DNA of 64,000 nucleotides from Penicillium oxalicum (lineage: Eukaryota > Ascomycota > Eurotiomycetes > Eurotiales > Aspergillaceae). The first letter of the stretch is position 1; every line of letters starts with the position of its first letter. The stretch lies in contig NC_064655.1 of NCBI RefSeq assembly GCF_001723175.1, forward strand, positions 2,108,001 through 2,172,000, written 5' to 3'. Under the pieces are notes generated by a model. It did not search any database and was not told where the DNA came from. It saw nothing but the letters and a program-made list of their open reading frames with translations. The position numbers were made by a program, and so were the translations under genes. Positions 43,420 through 58,105 of this stretch are shown here, piece after piece.

Positions 43420-45693
43420 TCACCTCACCCGACCCATAATGGTCTCCATTCCGCGTTCAACCGATAGTTCGGCAGCCTTGGCCTTGATGGAGCTGATCAT
43501 GCTACGCTCAAAGTCGTCCCGAGTCCGAAGCACCGCTTCGACCCAGGAAAGCTGAAGATCCCAGTACTCTAGCTTGAAGCCTTCATAGACATTCACGATA
43601 GGTTGGCCCTTTTCAGCCTCCAGCAATCGGACGAGCCAGTCGACCAACCGCCATTTCTGCTTGATAGATGGGAATGACTCTTCATATTTCTGGAAGAAGT
43701 CAAAGACCGTGAGAAGATCGTCCTTGAACTTGTCGGTGAATGGATCCATCTGACGACGGAATTTGACACCCTTGTTGCGAACAGAAGACAGGTAGCGAAC
43801 GAGGAGCTCGTCCGAAAGCTCTTCGACCAGGATTTCCACGAGGGACGGATGCAGAACTGGGCTGTAGTCGGTCATATAGTCGTCAAAGGTAGAGGTGATA
43901 CGCTTGATGGCAAATTCACCATACCATCGTGGTGTGAAGAGATCGGTGAGAACAGTACTCAGATCCACCGTGAAGATGATGTTCACAAAGAGCGCCAAGC
44001 AATGGGTGCTGAGATCAACATAGCCGTCCCGCAGTGCGTCAAGCTCCGTCATGGCCCGGGTAGCCATATACTTGGGGGTGACGACAGGTTCAATTTCGGC
44101 CTTGAAGCGGGTGAGGTAGCCCATCTGCGCAGTTTCCTCATTGTCGTCGATACAGGCAATCTGATCATTCGCCATACCGACCAGCCAGTCCTGCAGTAAT
44201 TGTACACCCTCACCGTCACTGCTAGGAGCGGTAGCCTTTTGACATTCGTCGTCGATCAGCGTCTGTAAAGCACCTTGACGACCCTTCAAGGCTCGGAACA
44301 TGGCGTCAATTGCGCCTTCGACAACGTCGGCTCGTTCAGACTGGCCTGCGGCAGAGATTTGTTCGTGGAGCATACGCCACAGATCGGCCTGCGTCTTGGT
44401 CCTGAAGTATCCGTCTGCATTGGTGTCGAGGGAATCCGCCTGTCGTTCCGAAAGACTCTTCTTATCAATGTTGAAGATACGTTCCATCCACTCCTCCACT
44501 GCGTTGATGATGACACTCTGCCACTGTCGTACAAGTTCTGGCTCGCGGTCATCCAGGATGTTTGGTTGCAGCTCGGCTGATGTCCAGCCCAGCTTCTTCA
44601 TCTTTTTGTAATATTTATCGCTCCAGTGGATGATCTTCAATAGATTGTCCGCGGGAACCTCCGGGTCATCAATGAATTCAATGAGGAAGTCATGCATCAT
44701 ACGGTGGTAGATATCGGTGTATGTTTTGTAGATCTTCCACTTCTTCGGCATGAGGGCTTGCATGCCTTGCTGGACAGTAAAGAGATCGTTGAAGAACCAT
44801 CGGAAGCTCTTCTCCATGAGATCTGGGTCTGCGAGGAATTCTTCCTTGGTATTGTTGAATTGGTTCTGGGCATAGAACTCAATCGCTTGTAGAAATTTCT
44901 CTTTGTAGCCACGGACTGTCTTCGGACCAATGTTCATAGACTTGAACCGGCTGACGAGATCTTTGTGATCCTTTTGAGCCTCCTGCAAGGCTCTGACCGT
45001 ATCATCATTCTTCTCTTCATTCATCACAACCACAGCCAACCGCACCACCATGCTCTTGTTGTCCTCCTGCACCAAGGGAATCAAGTTCATGCACGCCGTG
45101 CCCAAATGATCATCGAACCAGTCAATGGCCGAGTCAAGCCCCTCAAAATACTCCGTCAGAGTTTCCACACTGCTGTTATCTCGCGATTTCTGAATTTGAT
45201 CCATCGCCTCATCCCGGAAATCCCGCAGTCGCGATATTTGCATGTGCGCTTTGAGCAAGTTCGGTTGATTCTCCAAGTCCTCGTCATCTTCCCGGAGCAA
45301 TCTCTCAACCTCCTGCAGATCGGCGCCGAAATTTTCCAGCCCTTTCTTCATCATCAGAGTTGCGTCAAAGTGTCGTTGAATGCGCGCCAACTTGTCGATT
45401 TCAGCAAAGTCCTCCACGCTCTCTTGTGACTCCGCGCAAAGTTTGTCGATGGCTTGGAGTTCGTCCCTGGTCTTGTAGACCTGCCTTTGACCATCGGTCA
45501 AGATTCCGATGCTGCGCTGGACGGCCTCGAGTTGTTCACGGAGACCCTCGCGCAGTCGGGAATCCACGGCGGCCTTCTTGCGTTGGTACTCCGCCTTCAA
45601 TCCATTGATTTTGTCCAAGTCCTCCGGATGTCGAAGGATATCCTCCAGCCGTGGCATAGGTACTGCGCCATCTGCGGCTGTGTCTTGCGCCAT
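43420..45693 (-). CDS. sec6: Exocyst complex subunit Sec6
   Basis: Sec6 is a subunit of the octameric exocyst that tethers secretory vesicles to the plasma membrane at growth sites such as hyphal tips. The gene is one exon and the protein 757 residues, close to the family length. The whole protein is helical. The N-terminal coiled-coil (LDKINGLKAEYQRKKAAVDSR) is followed by the conserved Sec6 core with YFEGLDSAIDWFDDHLG, KKWKIYKTYTDIYHRMMHDF and WSDKYYKKMKKLGW. The C-terminal helical bundle has FTVDLSTVLTDLFTPRWY. The frame stays open upstream to 45834, but the first ATG is at 45693 (MAQDTAADG), which fits the expected N-terminus. It is divergent from the mitochondrial ribosomal protein gene at 46366. 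Confidence 0.95.
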   Translation of the reverse strand: MAQDTAADGAVPMPRLEDILRHPEDLDKINGLKAEYQRKKAAVDSRLREGLREQLEAVQRSIGILTDGQRQVYKTRDELQAIDKLCAESQESVEDFAEIDKLARIQRHFDATLMMKKGLENFGADLQEVERLLREDDEDLENQPNLLKAHMQISRLRDFRDEAMDQIQKSRDNSSVETLTEYFEGLDSAIDWFDDHLGTACMNLIPLVQEDNKSMVVRLAVVVMNEEKNDDTVRALQEAQKDHKDLVSRFKSMNIGPKTVRGYKEKFLQAIEFYAQNQFNNTKEEFLADPDLMEKSFRWFFNDLFTVQQGMQALMPKKWKIYKTYTDIYHRMMHDFLIEFIDDPEVPADNLLKIIHWSDKYYKKMKKLGWTSAELQPNILDDREPELVRQWQSVIINAVEEWMERIFNIDKKSLSERQADSLDTNADGYFRTKTQADLWRMLHEQISAAGQSERADVVEGAIDAMFRALKGRQGALQTLIDDECQKATAPSSDGEGVQLLQDWLVGMANDQIACIDDNEETAQMGYLTRFKAEIEPVVTPKYMATRAMTELDALRDGYVDLSTHCLALFVNIIFTVDLSTVLTDLFTPRWYGEFAIKRITSTFDDYMTDYSPVLHPSLVEILVEELSDELLVRYLSSVRNKGVKFRRQMDPFTDKFKDDLLTVFDFFQKYEESFPSIKQKWRLVDWLVRLLEAEKGQPIVNVYEGFKLEYWDLQLSWVEAVLRTRDDFERSMISSIKAKAAELSVERGMETIMGRVR

Positions 45694-46365
45694 GTTGACT
45701 TTTGCAGGATCGGCCTCAACTCGGCCTAGGTATAGTGGTTGGCGCTCACTTTCACAAGGATATCGTGGGCGGTGGATGGAGAGTGTTCGAATCTCAGCGG
45801 GCTTCCACGCTCCTAAAATGAATTTCCTCAGCACTCGGACTGACCCTGGTATTCCAAAAAATCAAGCCAGATGTATCGTAGTCATTCTCACGTAGACAAT
45901 TGCACAATGTCGGCATGAGTTGCTATTGAGGGGAGAAAGGGTTCCACCTGGCGGGTCCCAAGCTGCGGAGCTGGTCGCGCGCCTTCAACAGCCCGTGCCG
46001 GCAAAAAGTGTCACCACGTGATTCACCGCCCCTCGAGTTTGTGGCCGTTTTGCGGGATTGTTCAGCGTGGAGGAGATTGAGGAGTCGATACAAAAGCTAC
46101 AGTCGAGTCTTTTTTTTTTCTTTTCACCATACGCCGAGCGCAAAATCACCAGCTTCGATTTGATCCAGGGGACAGTCAAAAAGATACATTGAACACCAAT
46201 TTCTCCGAACGATTCGCTCGCACCCTCGCGCTGGAATCCTCCCTGACCCTCAGTTCCGCTCTCACCAGCCTAAGCAACCAACGAAAATATCCCAACCCTG
46301 CGAAAAAAAACCACCTCAGCCTCTACTCTCTTCTTCTCCTTCCAAATATATAAATCTCCGCCACA
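45694..46365. promoter_or_regulatory. Divergent promoter, sec6 / mrpl33
   Basis: 672-bp spacer between divergent housekeeping genes. A CACGTGA element (46015-46021) lies near the middle. I saw no gene. Confidence 0.4.
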
Positions 46366-46650
46366 ATGAGCTACTTCCGTGTTCAACTCATTCGCTCCGC
46401 GATCGGTCTTCCCCGACGCTCAACAGACGTCCTCAAGGCCCTCGGCCTCAAGAAGCGCATGGGCATTGTCTTCCACCCCGTGTCTCCATCCGTTGCCGGT
46501 CAAATCATGAAAGTCAAGGAACTTGTTTCCGTGCAAGAAGTCGATCGCGCATTGACAAAGCAAGAAGTCCGTCTGGAGCGAAAGCCAGATCCCGGATACT
46601 ATGTTGAGAAGTCGAGTGTGGATGAGCGGGCTGAGTTGACTGGGCATTGA
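46366..46650 (+). CDS. mrpl33: Mitochondrial ribosomal protein uL30m
   Basis: Protein of 94 residues in the bacterial L30 family, part of the large subunit of the mitochondrial ribosome. The N-terminal strand [14 protein letters not shown], the following helix ([31 protein letters not shown]) and [11 protein letters not shown] are the L30 signature. The ATG has A at -3 in the context CCACAATG. The gene is short and has no intron. The first residues are compatible with import without a long cleaved presequence. It faces away from sec6 across a spacer with a CACGTG motif. Confidence 0.92.
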   Translation: MSYFRVQLIRSAIGLPRRSTDVLKALGLKKRMGIVFHPVSPSVAGQIMKVKELVSVQEVDRALTKQEVRLERKPDPGYYVEKSSVDERAELTGH

Positions 46651-47217
46651 GATTGATAGATGCGGAGAATTGTTCGGCTGTCTCGTTTTTTCCTTCTTCA
46701 ATCACGGGGATACACTTTGATGACTCTTTTCCTGGGTCTTCATTGGAACGGATCGGGGATAACAGATCGGAAGTCTTCTGGCTCGCGTTCTTAAAAGATA
46801 TGGGATGCATACACCTCCATTGCTTTCATCCTTTCCCCGTTGTTCTTTTTTTTTCTTTTCTTGCATGGAGCGGGCTGCTTTTACTTTTGGTCATCACGTG
46901 TACTCTACTCATGTTCAATCCTTATTCGACGAGGAAACCCGTCGACCGTACCATACAGAACGTGCTACAAATCTATTCCCTACTGTGGAAACGACATCCT
47001 TTGAAAGATAAGAATATGCTATTCAGAACCACAGTCAATGTAATAATGATAGACGCGCGCTGTCTTTGGCAAGGTGTAAAGGAGCCGGAACAGTCAAGAC
47101 AGGCAGGTGATGACCAATGGATGGAGATAAAGACAAACCAAAGCTGGAATCGAGCCAGGATAAGGGAATGACACGCGTATCAAGGATAAGGAAGAGGAAA
47201 ACACGGCGCGAGAGGGC
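46651..47217. other. Intergenic, no gene recognised
   Basis: 567 bp between convergent genes; presumably both 3' UTRs. A TCACGTG occurs near 46.89 kb. Confidence 0.55.
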
Positions 47218-49173
47218 TTATACTTTGTACAGGGTATCGAGGAAGCCCTCTGCCAAACGGCTGACAACGCTCTTGTCGGGGATGCTGCCGGCAACACCAT
47301 ACAGAGCAGAAGCATCGCCACGCTTGAGAATGTAGGCCTTTCCTTGTCTGCGACGCTCTTCGGCCTTGTCGAGCTCCTTTTGGACACACTCGGCTGTGTC
47401 AGCGATGAGCTGCTCAACCGCCTTGGCAGTGGGGAGTGTAAAGGCACAATGCAAAGCCGGAGGTGACTGGAGAGCGTTCAGATGCCAGCCCTTTGCGGAC
47501 AAATCATCCGCAATGTCGTAGGTGTCAATAGCGCCATTCTTGCTGCGGAAGGCGACCACACTGACCATGGGGTCGCCTACAACCTCCATGTGCAGAGAGA
47601 TCAGAGGGTGGCCGCGAACAGCAGACTCAAACTTCCGAGCCGCGTTGATGATCTCGGTGCAGCTGTTGATGTACCCATCCTGACCCACCTTCATCATGCT
47701 CGCCCAGCAGCCAGCGATCAGGGCTCCCGGTCGAGATCCAGCAATTGATGGTGAGGCGTAGACACCACCAGACCAGTCGGGGTAAATGAAGTATTGATGG
47801 CTGCGGTACGCTTTGTTGCGGTACAACAGAACAGAGTTACCCTTGGGCGCGAACCCGTACTTGTGGGTGTCCACACTGATGCTGGTGACACCAGGCTGGC
47901 GGAAATCAAAGCCACCCTCCTCCTCGTACGGTGATGGGAAGCCAGCCTTCTTGAGGTGGGCAATAATAAAGGAGCCCAGGCAGCAGTCCACATGGAGAGG
48001 GATTTTGTACTTGGTGGCCAGGCGCGAGAGGGCGGGAATGTCGTCGACCATTCCATGGGGGAAATTGGGGGCTGAGCCAACGAGGAGAACCGTGTTGGGG
48101 TTGATCAGGCGACGAACCGCATTGACATCAACCTTGAATTCGGGCTCAGGGCAAGGCACACGGTGCAGTTTGATCTTGAAGTAGTTGCAGGCTTTGATGA
48201 AGGCCGCGTGGGCGGTGTCTGGAATGATCCTGTGAAACCATGAGTAATTTGTCTTCAGTACATTCAACGAGGCAGTCGCTGCTTACATCTCAGGCTCCGT
48301 CACTCCACGCTCAAGGAAGGCTTTTTGACGGGCGCCCAAGCAGGCCATAATAATCGACTCCGTACCGCCGCTGGTTGTCACACCAGCGCCATCAGAGGGA
48401 CCGTTGAACATGGACAGAACCTGCATGTTCTCATCAGTCTTTGTTCGCAACAAGGAAGGGAAACAATGATTCGTACCATGGCAACAACTTCGGCCTCCAT
48501 CTTTCGAACCCCAGGGAAGACATCTGGGTGGATTGGGTTTGCGACACCGAATTGCTCAAACGCACCCGCCTGGAGCTTCAGCAAATCCTCTCCTCCGTGG
48601 TATACCGCACCACTGACACGACCATCCTCCCAGCGGGTGTGTTCCAGGCCGGCTAACTTGTTGAGCTCCTCGCGAACCCGGTCGGCCGTCCAACCCTCCA
48701 AAGGTAAGGTCAAATGGCGATCCACGTCCGGTCCGCTCTGCACCAGCTTGCTCTCAAGCTTCTCGATCGCGGTGAAGACTTGTTTGTCGACTTGGCCACG
48801 GACACCGGGAGCGCGCAAGAAGATGGAGTAGCAGAAAAGACGGACAGCGATATAGATATTGCGAATGCTACCAAACAAGCCATAGCCGCGGAGCGAATAG
48901 AAAGCCTTGCGAGTATACCGGAAGAGGAACAGGATAAAGACAATGTTTCGGAAACTGTCCACGTACACAAAACCAGGAGTTTCAAGGTCAGCGGCCGATC
49001 AAAATGCACGCAGTTTGCGAGGACTGCGGGGAGTGGGCTGAGGCGGCTATCGAAAGAGGCACGTTGCTGAGAACTTACAGATCCAGATTCACGGCCGACA
49101 GGCGAGCCCTGGAGGCCCGGCCGTAGCCTACCAGTTTGTCCTGCAAGGCGACAGGCAGCGCTGAAGAACCCAT
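47218..49173 (-). CDS. dpl1: Sphingosine-1-phosphate lyase
   Basis: PLP enzyme of the ER membrane that cleaves phosphorylated long-chain bases to phosphoethanolamine and a fatty aldehyde, the exit step of sphingolipid breakdown. Four exons on the minus strand (49079-49173, 48477-48954, 48287-48420, 47218-48229) give 572 residues. Introns are GTAAGT...ACAG, GTACGA...GCAG and GTAAGC...ACAG with agreeing phases. A hydrophobic segment near the N-terminus (FRNIVFILFLFRYTRKAFYSLRG) is the single membrane anchor. The group II decarboxylase-like core includes TTSGGTESIIMA, HVDCCLGSFI and the PLP lysine in SVDTHKYGFAPKG (Lys359). Length and motif order match the yeast enzyme. Confidence 0.95.
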
Positions 49174-49881
49174 GGTGCGTGAGTGATGATCTCTAGGAAA
49201 CGACGATGCGAGTCCGGAGACTGGCGGAAAGTCGGAAAGGTCAAGATAAAGTAGTACGTCGGTGCCCGCGGGACCCCCGTGCGCTTGACGCACCCACGCC
49301 GAGGCTGGGGAAGGTCGCACCCCAACTTTTTTTTGCCACATCCACATGTGAGCCATACAGCAATACAACCCTGCAGGCTGAGGTTGAAAAGAGATCGACT
49401 GAGTCGCCGAAATACCCTGTTGGTCAATCGGAAAATTATCCCTGTCCCCTACAATGACGTGAAGAGGCTTTACATGAGAGCTTGACCTAGTTTCGATCAC
49501 TCTTGCTTGTTAAAAAAAATCGATGCGGCCTACTCACGGCTCACACTTGTATACACGGTGGAGGACTATCCGAAGGTCCATTGGGCTCATCTTTGAGCAA
49601 GAGCGTCCGATAAAAGAAACGGGCAAAACAAAAACAGGGAATAATATGCCAAAAATGAAAACAAGACTTTTCCGGAAACCCCCCCCCCAAGAGCAAAGGA
49701 AAACCAAAAGGAGCTTCCCAGATGTAAATCACATCAAATCATCACAAATTTCGCTGAGCGAATCTGGTGGGCATGACTGGGTATGATGCCAGCCCAAGAC
49801 TCGTGGGTGTTCTAACCAAGAACAAAACGGGGAAAAAGAAACAAAACGAAGCGCTATCAAACGGAGGAGCAGAGAAGACGT
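49174..49881. other. Intergenic, no gene recognised
   Basis: 708 bp between two minus-strand genes; it carries the lyase promoter at the left and the 3' UTR of homocitrate synthase at the right. Confidence 0.55.
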
Positions 49882-53405
<3,524 letters not shown>

Positions 53406-53507
53406 TGCGAGCGACGCGGTTCGAACGCGCGAGGGCGATTGCCCAGTCGAGTATTAATACTGCAAGGTACTTAAGTCGACCGCCTTAGACCACTCGGCCA
53501 CACTCGC
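53406..53507 (-). tRNA. tRNA-Leu (TAA) with intron
   Basis: Cloverleaf read on the minus strand. The acceptor stem GCGAGTG pairs with CGCTCGC; GTGGCCGAGTGGTCTAAGGC is a standard Leu D-arm. The anticodon stem GTCGA pairs with TCGAC around CT-TAA-G; the anticodon is at 53471-53473. An 18-base intron (53452-53469) lies after position 37. A long variable arm (GGGCAATCGCCC) confirms a class II tRNA. The discriminator A is at 53406. Confidence 0.93.
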
Positions 53508-54489
53508 GTTACCAATAAAAATGGGGAGTTTTGAAATACATATAGCGTTATCTAATGGTCCCAAAATATCCATCTATTAGCTCTCAATGACTTGGAGGAT
53601 CCAAGAACGCAACGCAATCTCGAACTTAACCCAACAATATCAACGACCCATGACAACTTTGAGAACATACTACTCATGTATTATACCAGTGGTTAAAAAA
53701 CTATCTGCCTGGTCTCGTAAGTGGCTACGAGCTTGTCAATAATGTTGCTGGGCGAGATCGCGCACGGTTTCAAGTTGGGCTGATGTCCTATGGTGTACGA
53801 CGTGCCCTGCAACCAGGTCCGTTCCGCGGTCAACCCGGCTCCATTGATTATAGTATTGCTCAGACCTGACTCATTATTGCTTTGAACTAGCAATATGGTC
53901 ATTACGTGGATGGTATGAGACATTTACTTTGTTTTTTTATGGGACCTCGACTTAAGATGGCTGAGTTTGCATGTAAGAATTGGGTCTCTGCTGGGTAAAT
54001 TCTCAGTCTCCAACTCATGTGAATGTGACCTGAAGGAACAAAGGAATCTTCAGGCTGCATAGGCGCAGATTAAAACCTGGGTGCCCAACGAAGCAGACCA
54101 AGCATTTGAGACTCGTGGGACGTCGACCCACGAGAGTCGTGCTCGTTGTGCGTGAGGGCTCATTCAGCGCGAAGCATGTACCAGAAACCTCCCGAGTCAA
54201 AATGAACCAGCGCTCAGTGGACCGGGACGATCCCCCGCGGTGGTTGGCCAGTCCGCTTGTTGCGGTTGGCTCGGTTGGTCCGGGCGCTCAGGCCAGCTGT
54301 CGTTAGCCTCCAAGCTGACCTGCTACGCTTTCTTCTCCTTAATCCCTCGGGTGCCGTTCAATTGATCGTCCGTGTCAACCAAAATCGGTAAGTTGATCAA
54401 ATTCAGCATCCTGCCTGTTGGATCGCATCGATTGGTGGATCTCATCTCATTGTATCTCGATTCTAATCTCCTTAATCTCAGCCATCAAG
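53508..54489. other. Intergenic, no gene recognised
   Basis: Nearly 1 kb between tRNA-Leu and the next gene; it presumably includes the promoter of the gene at 54490. Confidence 0.55.
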
Positions 54490-55485
54490 ATGCGTTTCAC
54501 CTCAGTCGTCGCTCTTCTCCCGGCCCTGGCCTTGGCCCAGGAGCAGGTACCCCTCGCCGATCGTGTGCAGGGCTGGTTCAATAAGGCGAAGAACCTGGTT
54601 CCCTCGGCCGTTCCTACCGAGCCCGTCCAGCAGGTGGTCGAGAAGATCTCAGAGAAGCGTGTCACTCCTGTGACGATGCAGAACTGGCAGTCTATTCTGA
54701 CTCCCGCTGAGGATCCTCAGGATTGGTTCATCTTTGTGACCGGTGGTAACAAGACCTGCTTCGGTCAATGTGGCGTTGCAGAGAAGGCCTTCAATGTGAG
54801 TCTACTCTGAAAAAAAAAGGGGGGGGGGCGGCGTGTACCCCACGGGGACGATGAGGACAGGAGACGCTCCAACATTCGAGAGATGCCCAATGCGAGGAAG
54901 CTAATATATCTGTCCCCGATGCAGCAATCCGTGCCTCTCTTTTCTGCTGATCCCACATCCCCCAACCTTGGTATGATCAACTGCGAGCAGGAGCGTGTCC
55001 TCTGCGCTACTTGGTCCGCCGGCGCGCCTTCCGTCTTCTTCTTCCAGCTGCCCACGGCTCAGCCCCTGGGCCAGGAGCGTCAACCTACCCCTCTTCACGT
55101 GGTGTACTTGAACCACACCAGCGTCACTCCCCAGGAAATTTACCAAATCCACTCCAAGAAGACCTTCGAGAAGGTCCCGGCCTATGAGGGTGCCATGCAC
55201 CCTACCGATGGCTGGCTCGCCAAGTACCAACTCAACGTTCCTCTGGGCTACGCCATCTGGGCGATCGGTGCCGTCCCCAGCTGGTCCTTCATGATCCTCG
55301 TCAGCTTCTTCAGCCGTACCATCATGTAAGTCCTCTTTCCCTGGCTATAAACGCCCTTCAGGTACCCTGATCGCCTGTGACTGGACCGGAAAATCATATT
55401 GCGAAACGACACAGCTGACCGCTTTGTTTACGATAGGGGTCGTCGTATGAACAACCCGGGCTCAGCGCCCCGTCGTGCTCAATAG
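54490..55485 (+). CDS. Secretory-pathway membrane protein, thioredoxin-like
   Basis: Protein of 251 residues that I cannot assign to a named family. Exons are 54490-54795, 54925-55325 and 55437-55485 (introns GTGAGT...GCAG and GTAAGT...ATAG, phases 0 and 2). The N-terminus is a signal peptide (MRFTSVVALLPALALAQ). A lumenal part follows with DWFIFVTGGNKTCFGQCG, whose beta strand plus CxxxC arrangement resembles a thioredoxin fold, then LCATWSAGAPSVFFFQLP. Two N-glycosylation sequons (NKT, NHT) fit a lumenal position. A hydrophobic segment (AIWAIGAVPSWSFMILVSFF) near the C-terminus is followed by a short basic tail (GRRMNNPGSAPRR), so it is likely a type I ER or Golgi membrane protein. A role like the Ost3/Ost6 oxidoreductase-like subunits is possible but not shown. 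Confidence 0.83.
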
Positions 55486-56376
55486 ATATGGGTACTTTTT
55501 CCTTCGCACTTATACCATGCGTCTGTAATTTTGGGTTGTAAATAATGGCTGTTGATGGATTCAATGAACAGGGGGATTCGCTCTTCTTTTCCAGTCTTGG
55601 AGATTTCTTGGCCATGGTCTTTGCTGGACTCTCCTCCTCTTCTCACCATGTATTTGATTTTGCTTGGCTTGCTCAATTGGGAAACAAAAAAGGTGGCACA
55701 ATTGATCGCCGCGCTCTGATCAAGTATTTCACATCCGTAGCTAGCCCGATAATTTTCATGCCACTATTAGCCTCTGAAATTCGTCTCATGCCTGTGACAC
55801 TGGCCAAAGGGAAGAGCTTCTTGGAATCAGCTGAGCTGATGTTGTCAGTAATCGGGACGCGCCTGCAGCAATCTAAAAATGTCGGCTCATATCGCCGATT
55901 TTACGTTGTAATGCGGCAGGTCTCAAGTGCCCTTTAACGCTACGCTTTGTCTGTTCAGTCGGCCCAGAGTCCAGATCTCGCACACCAGGGCTATCGATCT
56001 GATCATCATGTGTTGACCCCGGTATCAAGGTATACAAGGACCAAGCACTGTTCTTTCCCTTCTATTTGGTATATTTATTTTCTCCCCATTCCTTTTTGAT
56101 TCTCCAAATATCTCCACCGAAGCAGATAGCCTGGCTCAAGACAAACCAGAACCTAAAAGGCGGAAATGTGTAGAGTTGATGATTGTAGGCCCTTTTGCCT
56201 CCGCTTTCGCCCTCGCAGTCGAGCCCCAATGAACCCCGTCGGCGGAGGCGGACAAGAGCGCGGAAGAGACCGACTTTGCATGTGCGTCAGTCGTAGGCAA
56301 ACCACTTCCGCAGTTCCCCTCCCTAGATCGTTTGTTCAATTTCGACTGAACGTCCATTGTGCCTCTACTCATAACC
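55486..56376. other. Intergenic, no gene recognised
   Basis: About 890 bp; a 130-codon frame at 55545-55937 has no features and begins inside the probable 3' UTR. Confidence 0.55.
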
Positions 56377-57147
56377 ATGGCAGCTCCTCTTGATCGCGCA
56401 TCCCCGACGACGGCGGCCTATGTGATCGCCACTGCTATTGTTGCCGGCGTCACGGGCTACTTCATCGGCCAAGGCGCCTCGCTAGGCCTCTTCAAAGAGA
56501 AACAAGGCTGGCCCAACGGGTACGACGTCAAGGTTCACAGGGACTCATCCGACGAGGAATTCGAGGAGGAAGACTCTGCGGATGAGGAGAGCGACGAGGA
56601 GGACGAAGGTACAGGAGAGGAATTGGCCTCGTTCAAGGACAATCAAGAGGAGGTGAAGCTTGTGCTTGTCGTGCGGACAGATCTTGGAATGACGAAGGGT
56701 ATGTGCTTTGTGCTTGAAGATTTCTTTTTTTTTTTTAAGCGACGCCGAACGGAGAGCGGATTGTGCTATGGTATTGTAACTATTTCACATGGCGATTTTG
56801 ACTGACAATTTTCTTCTTCGTCTTGCGCTTGCGCTGCGACAGGGAAAATCGCCGCGCAAGCCTCGCATGCTACCCTCGCCTGCTACAAATATTTCATTAC
56901 TCACCAGCCTGATTCTCCGATCTTGCGTCGCTGGGAACAAGGGGGTCAGGCCAAGATCGCTCTTCAGATCAAGTCGGAGGAGGATTTACTGCTCCTTCAG
57001 GCTCAGGCCATGAGCCTTGGACTTTGCGCGCGAGTCATCCAGGACGCGGGCCGAACACAGATTGCAAGTGGCAGTCGCACTGTGCTGGGCGTCTTGGGTC
57101 CGAAGAGCGTGGTTGATGGAGTGACTGGGCATTTGAAACTTTTGTAA
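56377..57147 (+). CDS. pth2: Peptidyl-tRNA hydrolase 2, membrane-anchored
   Basis: Pth2 releases peptides from prematurely dissociated peptidyl-tRNA. Exons are 56377-56698 and 56843-57147 (intron GTATGT...ACAG, phase 1); the protein has 208 residues. The catalytic domain occupies the C-terminal 117 residues or so: KLVLVVRTDLGMTKGKIAAQ, ASHATLACYK, then GRTQIASGSRTVLGVLGP. Residues implicated in catalysis in this family, the Lys of GKIAAQ and the His of SHA, are present. An N-terminal hydrophobic helix (YVIATAIVAGVTGYFIG) followed by a strongly acidic linker (DSSDEEFEEEDSADEES) suggests a membrane anchor, as in the outer-mitochondrial-membrane forms of Pth2. The start at 56377 has C/A-rich context and is preferred over the ATG six codons upstream. 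Confidence 0.93.
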
Positions 57148-58105
57148 ACTACGACATGAGACACGATATTGAGATGTCGCATATCAAGCGTAAAAAATTT
57201 TGATGAGCAAAATCCGCTTTCACGTCCATTGATCGAGAGACCTCTCGAGTAGGGTAGAGCAAAGGAGGCTCCTCAGCTTTGTGACGGAATCCCAACGCAG
57301 CAGGGGTTCAAATCGATGTTTTGCGCATCGTACCTGTCGCGAAGAGAAACCTCAACATTACTCGTGGATCTCGAAACAACAGATTGAGATGACAAGTCTA
57401 GCGGTCACTTCGAATATCTCAAAAAACGGCTTCGAAAATCGCGACGTTTTCTTAAGCAAGTGATTGTGAGCCGCTCGCCTGATACTGCAATAATTTCACG
57501 TTCATCTACAATAACGCGATGACTACGGGAATGGAATGTTGGCATGTCATGGTTTATCCCTAACCTCACAGGCCGACGGCCGATCGGTAAAGAGGGGTGG
57601 AATATGACGCCGTTCGCGACCAGGGCCTCAAACCGAGCTCACCAAGGCGGGAGCTCAAGATCCAAGGAATTCCTGGTGCAAACATTTGATCTGAGATCTG
57701 TCGACAGGAAGCCGTAAGGCTGCCATACACATCAGAAAATGAATGGCTCCAAGGTCGTCGATCTGCCCAGCTCTCAACCGAAACACAGAAATGCCAGTCA
57801 GACTGACACCTCCGTCGACAGGAGTGCTGGACACAGATCCGTTGTTGTAAGAAGAAAAGAAAAGTCGCGAGAGAAGCGGCTGCTTGATATTTATGGTCGA
57901 GAGAAATTTCCGGAACTAGTCTGTTTTGGGTATAGCGTGTCAAAGCTCCAAGTCACCTGATGATATCCAGCGCGGCGTTATCGATCCCCCCGTCTAGAAC
58001 CCAAGCTAGAATTGATAGAGTCCGCCCCAGCTACGTTGAGATTCCACCTCGCAAAACTCCGTTCACTCCATCGCCCGGTTTACACAAAAAGCATATTCCG
58101 TCAAC
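57148..58105. other. Intergenic, no gene recognised
   Basis: 958 bp between two genes on the same strand; frames here show no features. The last part is the promoter of the SART1 gene. Confidence 0.55.

Noticed and set aside
45694..45834. 47-codon upstream extension of Sec6
   Set aside because: There is no ATG in the extension, and the family N-terminus begins at the ATG at 45693.
55545..55937. 130-codon plus-strand frame after the secretory-pathway membrane protein gene
   Set aside because: It starts in the likely 3' UTR and has no recognisable features.
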